This document shows positions 55,325 to 64,000 of a stretch of DNA of 64,000 bases, piece by piece. This DNA is from Typhlomys cinereus. Lineage: Eukaryota > Chordata > Mammalia > Rodentia > Platacanthomyidae. Position numbers and translations under genes: made by a program. The stretch is from positions 1,984,001-2,048,000 of the forward strand of contig JALPQD010000214.1 of the NCBI GenBank assembly GCA_023101885.1, given 5' to 3'. Numbering within the stretch: position 1 is the stretch's first letter; each line of letters opens with the position of its first letter. The notes beneath the pieces are model-generated. The model worked only from the letters and a program-made list of their open reading frames with translations. It ran no database searches and was not told the DNA's origin.

Positions 55325-55655
55325 AAAATTTTCTGTGTGTGCGTGTGTGTTATGTATATGTATATATGTGTGTATTATATGTATGTGTATATGTGTTCAA
55401 GTGTGCATGAGTATCTGTGTTTATGAATGTGTGCCCATATGAGCCATGGCATACATGTAAAAGTTATAGAACAACATTAGATATCAGTCCTTGCCATCCA
55501 CATTGTTTTTGAGGCAAGGTCTCTTTGTTGCCTTGATTTTGAATTGCCTATGCCAAACTAGCTGGCCTATGAGCTTAGTGTGAATATTGGGACTGCCCAT
55601 CTTCCCATAGGAGCACAGGGATTACAGATGTGCACTGCTGCATCTGACTTTTACT
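55325..55655 (-). mobile_element. B4/RSINE-type SINE, head missing
   Basis: Antisense. GT/TA-rich tail, TTTGAGGCAAGGTCTCTTTG, CCAAACTAGCTGGCC, GCACAGGGATTACAGATGTGC and ATCTGACTTTTA. The tRNA-like head is missing. Confidence 0.6.
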
Positions 55656-56124
55656 TGACTTCTAGTTTTCATATTTGTAGAGCAATACTTAATCCACAGA
55701 TTTTGATAAATGGGTCTCCGTCTCCTTATTCTTCTCCTTTTTATCTTAACTGAGTCCATCATTAGTTGAAGACTTTGTTGTCCACAGTTGCACTGTAGCG
55801 ACTATGGGCTTGGGAATAATCATACCTGAGTCCATGATTGTGAGAAACTACTTTTGTAAAGTCATAGCTCCATTATCCAAAAAGCAATGTGGATTTGTTA
55901 AAAGCAGGAGCTCAGGAATGAAATACAGTTGTTGACTGGAGTGTGGAGATGGTAAATTACTTTCTAAGCTTGACTGACTGATGATTACAAAATGGACTGT
56001 CTTCCCCTTGGTCATGCCATGAAAATGAAATTATGTTAAATTATGTTATAAGCATAGACACAGCTTATAAATGGCAGTCTACAGTTATGGACATTTGTAT
56101 AGCATATTTACATATGGCTATTAT

Positions 56125-56718
56125 ATTAGTCAGGGTTCTCTGGAAGAACAAAATTGTTAGAATGCAAAATATATAAATAACTTTATTAAATAAACTCACA
56201 ATAAAGGAAGAGTCCTTCAAAAAAGCCAACCATAGCTTCTTCATTCTTGACCCGGAATATCTCACAAGCCAAAGGATCCTGAGAAAGTCTCAAGCGTCTC
56301 TCTGGCTTGAGGGTTGAAGATGTTGGGCTCCGACATCAGTGATGAACAGCGAACAGCAGCAAGGCCTAGAGAACAGGTATTAGGAACAACAGCAAGGTAG
56401 AAAGGGCCAAGCTTTGTGTCAGCTAAGGACACGGGAGCTGCATCAAAGAAACTAACAAAGCTCAAAAAAACGACACTTGCTCCACAGTGAACTGGATAGC
56501 AAGTCCACGCAGAATAAGGGAAGAGCAACTCCCTCCTCCTTGCACTTCCCATTATCGGTCCAACACTGGAATGCACCACCCACTACAGGCTGGGTTTTCC
56601 ACATCAATCAGCAAGCACCTGCAGACTTGTTCAGGGGCTTGCTCCAGCTATCAATTCTTCACAAATGAGTCCTAAACAGCCTGCTACTGAAAAGTTGACA
56701 CTAGAATCTCACTGTAAC
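56125..56718 (-). mobile_element. MaLR LTR
   Basis: Antisense. ATTAGTCAGGGTTCTCTGGAAGAAC, AACTTTATTAAATAAACTC (antisense polyadenylation signal), CTCCGACATCAGTGATGAAC, TTCCCATTATCGG, GGGCTGGGTTTTCC and AAAAGTTGACACTAG..CACTGTAAC. It is colinear with 45655-46305. Confidence 0.68.
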
Positions 56719-57107
56719 TCCTATTGTGTCTCGGGTGCTCAGGAGGCAAAGACGAGCACAGTCCTTCCCATTAGGAGACCAGACGGCCACAGACGGAACC
56801 AGATCATCAGGAGAGTAATGGGAACACAGTGGAACTCTAAGCGTGGAGAGCTGACTTTTCAGGAGAGAGGACAGAAATGAGAGAGAGCCCTGAAGGCTGA
56901 GTCCTACCCGTAAAGATAGAAAGGGTATGGTACACTGAAAGAAGAATGGAGAGAATTTGGGGACTATTAAAGAGATGACACACTCTCAACTTAGGCCACT
57001 TGGTGGATTTATTTCTAGTAGCTAGCATAGGGACTACGTGGAAATGGAGGAGGGAGTATTTAGTTTTAGATGTGATGAATTTGAAGAGCTTGTGGAATAT
57101 CCACATG
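56719..57107. other. Unique sequence, nothing recognised
   Basis: No exon or repeat was recognised. The 93-codon minus frame at 56837-57118 has no known domain. Confidence 0.4.
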
Positions 57108-57200
57108 TAGGGGTTCATTGTGGTGGTAAAGGACTTATCTTACATGCTCAAGATCCAGGGCATAATCCCCATCGCTGTAAAGAAAGAAAAAAAAAAAAAG
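57108..57200 (+). mobile_element. ID-like SINE
   Basis: GGGGTTCATTGTGGTGGTAAAGG, CTTACATGCTCAAGATCCAGG and CATAATCCCCATCGC are followed by an interrupted A tail. It follows the ID layout of a tRNA-Ala-derived head plus A-rich tail, and is diverged. Confidence 0.65.
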
Positions 57201-58879
57201 ATGATACTCTCAGGATGAAGAGCACTTGAGAGGTGTTTAACTTTAGAAATGATTGGCATACAGCTGGTGATTGAAGCATTGAAGCATGAAATCAATCACC
57301 CAACTAGAGCAACGATCGCTTGTTATAAAACAGCCAAAGTCAAACTTTACAGATCAGTGGTATTTGAAATGTGGGCACGGAGGAAGAGGTGCTAACAGAT
57401 GGCTTTAGAAAGGAGAGTATTTTCCAAGGAATCAAGGAAGGGGAGATTGCTGCTGAAAGAGCAAGTTCAAATGAGGATCGGAGTTAGGATCACAGTGAAA
57501 GACTCTGGTGTGACAAAAGAGCCAGACTGCATGTGTTTAAATTCTGCCTCCTGAGAGAAGAATGAGGATGGCAACTTGGCAGAAACTGCAGGAGTTGCAG
57601 AAATTGGGCAAAGAACTAAGTTAGGGAGATGCATTAACTTGACATAGAAGAAATAATATACACCCAAAGGACAGGAGGGTGGGACCCAGCCTTCCTTGTA
57701 AGAAAGTAGAGGACAGCAGTGGTTAAGCATAGAGCTGAGTAGTGCCAAAGGAATGAGAACTGTGCAAGAAGTTGCCTAATTCAAGTCCTGGGCCGTGGTT
57801 CCTACAGTATATGAATAAGACTCATCACTCTAACAGCTTTGTCCCACCGCTGCTCTCTCAGGGCAGTAGTTGAATTTCTTCTCCGTTCATGCTGTCTCCT
57901 TGGGGTCAGCCTGTACCTTGGTAGCATCATGATGAAGTATGTAAACACTGAGCTGGTGCCAGACACTCCTGCTTCCTGTTTCTCTCCCTCTGACCTGGAC
58001 CCTTCAGGCAACTTCCTTGATATACTACCTGAGCCAGTTCTACCAGTTGTGCACACACTGACCCTGTCTTTCCAGATTCCCATCAGAGCAACCAGGCTGC
58101 CTAGCTGTGGCCTAGTGCTATTTAACCACGTAAGTTTGTTCACCGAGAAAGTAGAGAACACCTTGGCAAGAGATTATTTATTGATTCTCAAATAACATCA
58201 ACTCAATGACCCACAGAGGTAAGGATGGTCCTGTCAATAGGGACTCATGAAAATGCTTTTCCTGTCTTGTTGCTGACTCTGAAGTCTTTATCCTTTGCTC
58301 ATAAACCACCCAAGCTCAAACAAGATTTGGTTGCCATGGTTTAACCAAGGAAAGTCCTGGAATCTGTGCCATTTCCAGAGAAAGGAGCTGTGGTGGCTTG
58401 TTTACAGAACCTGTACACAGCATTGACATTTTATAAACCACATTCTGACATGTGTTTACTTCAGCAGTCCTGAGTCTAATGGAAAATGCTTATGAGCCTG
58501 AGGAAATTTCCTTCAGTTGTGAGCCTCGGTTCCTTCATCCATGGAGAGAGAAGGCTGGACTAAACCATGTGTATATTCTCTCCCAGCTGGAGGTTGTGAG
58601 AGTGCAGAGTGTAGATATGGAAAATCATCTGCTTAAAAGGCTAAATTGGGAAATCAACTTTAAAGAAAAGCTAGCATCTGCTTAATTGTCCACTGATTGC
58701 TGACATTTCATTTGTGTTCAGTGTCATAAAATTGTGGTTCCTTCATTTACATTCTTGATCGTTCACACTCTCTTGCTTTTAATTATTATCTTATATATGG
58801 AAAACACCTATATGTTTCATATGAAAATGTATAGTTGTATTTGTAAATAAATAGGTACATAAAGAGATTCTTGCTTCAT
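57201..58879. other. Repeat-poor unique sequence
   Basis: No repeat or exon is clearly recognisable. The open frames at 57839-58195 (118 codons) and 57802-58161 (minus) overlap and match no family I know. A weak exon-like interval (acceptor TTTCCAG|ATT at 58075/58076, donor CCAC|GTAAGT at 58129/58130, 54 bases) is discussed in the findings. Confidence 0.4.
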
Positions 58880-59045
58880 TTTTTAAATTTTTTAATAGTA
58901 CTGGGGATTAGCGCTTTGGGTCTCCCTCATGCACTTTACTACTGAACTACACCTTCAGTGCATCTGTTGCCCAGGTAAATCTTGAACTCCTGCCTCAGCC
59001 TCCCAAATAACTAGAGAATGCTTCTTACGTAGAGCCAGGGACCTG
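58880..59045 (-). mobile_element. ID/B1-type SINE (antisense)
   Basis: TTTTTAATAGTACTGGGGATTAGC, CCCTCATGCACTTTACTACTGAAC, TACACCTTCAGTGC, TTGCCCAGGTAAATCTTGAACTCC and TGCCTCAGCCTCCCAAATAAC: a B1-like part joined to an ID-like part, as in B1-dID/MEN-type dimers. Confidence 0.7.
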
Positions 59046-60084
59046 TCTCCCAAGTATCAGGTGACAATACTAAGCATTAGAATATGCTCTACTGCTTTTG
59101 TTTATCAAGTCTTTGAAATCAACTTTGAGTTTTATACATAGAGCATACTGAAATTCAGGTTAATCATATTTCATGTTCTTGATAACCATATATGTCCAGT
59201 GACTGCTAGCCTTACATGATAAAGTTAGCTTTTTGGAGATTTCCTTCCATAAAAATTTTGACTTGGTTTTCTTTCTTTAAAAAGAACATTTGTAAGAGCC
59301 TTTCAAGTTTAACAATTGGGTTCCAATGAATTGTAACTTAGGAATAACTTTGTGCTCGAGCATTTGATAATGTGCTGGCATTTGAAGGAGAGATTATTTT
59401 TCTAGAAATTGATTTAGACCAGTGTCTGTCTTACTTGGGCTTTCTTCATTCTTCACCTGTTGATGTTAACGTTTTGGAGAAACAATACAATAAATGCAGA
59501 TTAAAATCTGTGTGCTCCATTTAAATTTGTATTTGAAAGTCATCTAAACTTAAATGAAATCAAAGCTGAATATACTTTATACAAGTTCTGTCCTTCCTTA
59601 TCTCCCTCTCTATCATTCCTTCCTGCCTTCCTCACTTCCTTCCTTTCATACTCTTCTTTAACAAAGTGAAACTATTTGTTCGTTTACTATTTCTGATTTA
59701 GTTATCCACTTTGTATAATTACCTAACAAATTTCACCCAGGTTTGCCATCCACAAATGCCAACTGCTTGATAATGATGCCACGATGTTTTGGTACTACAA
59801 AATTCTTTTCCATTCATCCCTTGAAATCAAGGCTTCAGCAAGAGGAGGAAGACATAGACCACATTCCTTTGGAGTAGTTTTTTTTTCCTTTCTCTTATTT
59901 GTTTTCTTCTTAGTTTGCTGCACAAAGATACTATTTTAAAGTAATAGTATTGTTAAAATGAAGATGACGGTGTTTTAAGAATAGCTTTGTTTTTCTCCCT
60001 TACTTTCTGCTATATTTGATATTTTCCTTCGAGAAATGTCTTTTGGGTCTGAGGAAAAGTCTGGCCTAGTATTTCAGTCCCAGA
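59046..60084. other. Repeat-poor AT-rich sequence
   Basis: No gene or clear repeat was recognised. An imperfect CCTTCC tract lies at 59590-59650. Confidence 0.4.
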
Positions 60085-60240
60085 TGTTCTCCTTATGGAT
60101 TTGACCTTGAGCTTGAACTTGGACAAGTCATCCCATTTTTAGAACCCAAGTTTCCTCATCTTAAAAAGTTAGATGTTGTGTCCCTCCTCTCTGAGCTTTC
60201 TCTCAGGTACAAATGTCTCTGAAGGTAATTAAAATTATTT
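60085..60240 (+). mobile_element. MIR SINE
   Basis: TGACCTTGAGCTTGAACTTGGACAAGTCATCCC and CCAAGTTTCCTCATCTTAAAAAG match the MIR core (GACCTTGGGCAAGTCACTTAACC, CTCAGTTTCCTCATCTGTAAAA). Confidence 0.75.
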
Positions 60241-63200
60241 GCAGAGGCTCTTTTTTATTACAAGCATCTTCTATGTCAGTTAGCCCAGTCTTTTGTACAA
60301 TGTCAAAATGAAGTCACATGATGAGACTCAGAGGAGATAGCATAGCCATAAACTGTATTAATATTCAGAAACAACTGGAAGATATTAAAATATTAACATT
60401 AGGAATATGATTTTACTGGTTTTAGGAAATTATGTACATTAGTGCCTATATTGTTTTGAAACATTAATAAAATGACCCTTTGAACCCCAAGGTCATTAAA
60501 ATAAAAATGCTAATTTTAGAAGTGACTTCCATCTGTAGAATCATAAATAAAATCTTATGCATCTTTCAGCTGCCTTGAATGAGGTCAGAATTCTGCTTTC
60601 CTCTTTTAATATTTGCTGACTCACAAAATTAAGGCATGATCCTGCTTCACATTTACTTGTGAATTTATGAAATGTCAAAAAATCACTTGTTGGAGACACA
60701 AGCTACAAATAGAATCCAATGGAATGCACAAGTAATCATAACCTTATGAGAACCCAAAGGACAAGCTCTGTGATGTATAAGAGGTAGAAAAAGCAACCAC
60801 CAAAACTAGTCAAAATCATCTTGCTTTAATGTGAAACCTTTGTAAAGATGGAAGATTAATTCAACTTCCTGCCTTCCACAGGACCACAGAATTCTCCCTT
60901 TTCCCACTACATGAAGACACCATCTGATGAGCTAAGATTTTAAAATAATAAATACAGCTAATTATGCCTGGAAAAATTGTTCCAGTTTTTTCACTGTTCC
61001 TAATGAAACTATTTTAATATTTATATTCAAAACACATTTACTGCTCCTAAGAAATTATGAAAATCATTACTGATGTAAGAAGAAGTGACTGGAGATAATT
61101 ACCTAGAAAAAAGAGTTGAAAACATATGCCATCAAAGAAAAAGCATATTAGATGTTATTTTTCGTTGGTACTGAAGTCTCTGACAAATTTCTTCTTCTGT
61201 GCAGGAGGCCAGCATGGTTACTGGCTGGTGTTGGAGTCTTTAAAACTCTTTGGCTTCGAGCTCCCAGGCTGATTAGTTATCTCTGGACCACAGGTTTCTA
61301 CATCAAGAGCAAAGAACTCCATTCCAGTGTGTCTACAACATGAGCTATATTTGTTCTGCAGTTGCACACCATAGTCATAAATGACTCAGTCATTTCAGAT
61401 CATTTGAAAGAAAACAATGCATCTAATAAACTGAAGAAAATCTGATATATTTTGAGTTTTATGAAATAACTATTACATGTGGATTTCAGTATAGGAAAGA
61501 GCCTATTAAAGATTGGCAGTTCTTGCAAACAACTTGCAAATAAGCTTGCTCTCTGGAGCAACAGAAAAAATGGAACAAAGATATATAAATTACAATTGGC
61601 CAGAGAGATGCTAGCAGAAGTAGGAGCTTCCAGCTTTTGTGATGGTTGTTCAGGAGATTAACTCTCCAGCAAAGTCAGCATATGAAGCTTCCTCAGTAAA
61701 TGTGAAATAAATATCCCAAGTATCTACTTTCTGGTACCTGAGTCTATCTAAGTGCTAAAAGTGACACATATTGCCTTCAAAGACTAACACATCTGTAATT
61801 ACATTACTACAGTGCACAACATCTTTCAATTGGCCACATACGACCCCCACATGGTTCTACTGCTGAAATCTTTGTTCCTTTTTTCCCACCAAACACATTC
61901 CCTGACCAGAAACTAGTAATTCTTAGAGACTTAACACAAAAGAGACATGGAAACCAGCCCTGTACTGTGAATTCCATGTCCCTTTCACCCTGGACATTCC
62001 CCATGGCAAGCAGCAATGGTCATTCCCTGACTATAGATTGCACAAACATCTGATATGCAAGGTTTAATTGTGGAGAATTACTCTGCATTTCAGCAGATGA
62101 AAGAAATCATTTCTGTGAGGTCTGATCATTTTATACTCCATGAGAAAGAAACAACTGCCAAATATTTGATGAGGTAGTGATTGTAACACACATTCAATTT
62201 CAGGAATGTTGAAATGTGAACAGATTTGTGCTGTAGATTTAATGCCATGTCGTGTCATGACACTGGTGTTTGGGAAGGAGCAATCTTGCTGTGAGAGTCT
62301 TCTAATGTGTCACTTTAGCATGTTGCTGAGACAACTCTGTTTTTCTGGAAAGTGTACAGCTTATGGGGAGAAGGGTAGCCCACCTCCCAAAGACACTTTA
62401 CTGCTGATGTGCACGGTAGAACTTTAAGGTAGTGACAATTTTATCTACAGTAAAATGGAAATTTTGAATAGAGGGGAAATTAAAAATTTAGATCCTCAAT
62501 TCAGGTATTGTGTCATAAGCTCTGTTCATACCAAAGGAAAAGGAATTCTGGTCTCAGATTCACCTAGTCCTCTAGCTAACAGAAAAATTCTTTGCTGAAT
62601 TGAAGAGGAAATTCTACCACTGAAACTGGAAGGGTAATTAGTTTTAGACATGAAACTTCACACAAGAGGCATGTCATGCTTAGAAAATTCAAGAGTATCT
62701 AGTTGTCTACTGAAATAGTTTGTGGGTTCAGAGTATCAATATGGCAGATGATGATTGAGCTTACCTTTCTTCTTGATAATAAATGTTAATGAGTAAATGT
62801 TGACTCAAGAATTTCAGATTCAAATTCAAATGTAATCATTGGTACCATATCCTAAGTCCACTGTCTTGAAGGGCTAACAAAGTTCTGGGCCAGAGCAAGT
62901 GTTTGTTACAGTTGAAGCTGTGTGGTGTGAAGATGACTTTCTCATGTAGTGTTTCTGATGAGAAGAAGCCAATATCAGCAATCAGGGCAGCAAGTCTGGC
63001 TGTAGCTGTAGCAGTGAGTCACACTATGTGCTTTGGTATTCTGTGAACCTCCATCTGTTGTGAAAACAAAGTTTCTGCTTATGCCCAGGCTATCAGGTTA
63101 CTCAGAATGATGCTAAAAGAAGGGAAGACAAGTGAGGTAGTTATTGTCTTTTGCTCATCCAACTAGGGAAACCTCACTGATGGTTCAACACAGAAAGTGT

Positions 63201-64000
63201 GTATAAAGAAGAAAAATAGATGCCATGATGGCACAGAACCTCAACATAGAATTAACATGGAATAGCTCCTCCCCATTCACTCAGTTCTTCTCACAAGGCA
63301 AGATCATCTTAGTCAGAAGGACACAGCTAAGTCCAGAGTGTAAAGCCTGACCTTGAACCATCCTGCAAACATATTGTAGCTCCACAAGGTGTAGCTTGGA
63401 AAGTCCAAAGGGATTAAGCTGGTCATTTTAACATCACCCAAGAGACAGATGCTGACTGCTGACTCTTCCCCATTACTTCTTAGACAAAGAAGCCACTCTC
63501 AGAAAGTCTTTTCTATACTCTTAGGATTGTTGCATCAAATTAAGAACTTATTTTTCTTTACCTATTAACTGTTCAATTTCATCAAACTGCTTTACCCTCC
63601 TTGAGAAGACAGTTCAGCTGTGAAAAGCATAGACATGGATGTGGTCAAGGTGTGCTTTTGGAAATAATATCAGTGTTCTTTTCTTTGTCTTCATGGTATG
63701 TGGAATCCATGAACATTTTAATGCTATAGACTTTTTAGTGAAATACTTTTTGCAGGAGATTTTTAATTTTGAGATTCCTAGTCTTATTATATATACAAGC
63801 TTTACAAATTCAAAGGTCATTTGATTCTCAAATCTATGTTTAAATGTCTGTCTTTATTTCTAATCTTACTTTGTCTAATCACTAAACTCATTAGACTTGA
63901 ATATTTACATTTGCTTTAAAAACACAAATGCAAAATGTATCCTTATTAATTTGAGTATTAATTACTTATTGAAATATTATTTCCAATATATTGGGTTAAA
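60241..64000. other. Repeat-poor AT-rich stretch, no gene seen
   Basis: About 3.8 kb with no young SINE, LINE or LTR that I can recognise and no convincing coding exon. The largest frames (about 60-73 codons, for example 62206-62427) show no known domain. It could be intronic DNA of the gene starting at the CpG island or plain intergenic DNA. Confidence 0.4.

Overview
This window is nuclear DNA from a rodent. It carries rodent-restricted SINE classes (B1-like, B3-like, B4/RSINE-like, ID and ID-B1 dimers), MaLR (ORR1/MT-type) LTRs, rodent-type LINE-1 elements, very long CA/CT microsatellites, and old pan-mammalian repeats (MIR, L2, MER5). The youngest SINE has a B2-like tRNA head but a body that does not match the mouse B2 sequence as I know it, so the animal is probably not a mouse or rat. 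A muroid or dipodoid rodent is likely; the species cannot be fixed by eye. No intact protein-coding gene, rRNA gene or intact tRNA gene was recognised. The long reading frames are LINE-1 remnants, microsatellite read-through, or chance.

Layout. 1-9 kb is mostly unique sequence with a MaLR-like fragment and two head-to-tail LINE-1 fragments (3.1-5.45 kb). 9-19 kb is a mosaic of MaLR LTRs, MER5-type DNA transposon relics, a nested B4/SINE/MaLR stack (10.7-11.8 kb), a small tRNA-Phe-half insertion (10.04-10.10 kb), and several SINEs. 19.45-25.3 kb holds a nearly complete but dead LINE-1 with ORF1 and ORF2 remnants. 27.1-29.9 kb is a 5'-inverted LINE-1 flanked by target-site duplications (TSDs), later hit by a SINE with its own TSD. 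31.2-32.1 kb is a B4 SINE interrupted by a 443-bp solo LTR with a 6-bp TSD. 33-48 kb alternates unique AT-rich DNA with SINEs, MaLRs, a 94-bp uninterrupted CT tract and a 300-bp polypyrimidine block.

49.38-50.37 kb is a strong CpG island, the only convincing regulatory feature, and presumably the promoter and first exon of a gene. 50.4-64 kb shows mainly old repeats, becomes repeat-poor after 57.2 kb, and shows no clear coding exon. It would fit a long first intron if the gene runs rightward, or upstream intergenic DNA if it runs leftward.

Nothing works together as a pathway. The informative content is the insertion history, which can be ordered from nested insertions and TSDs, plus the orphan promoter. 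The most unusual items are the tRNA-Phe 5'-half insertion, the young SINE family with indel-defined variants, the twin-primed LINE-1, and the solo LTR with perfect boundaries.
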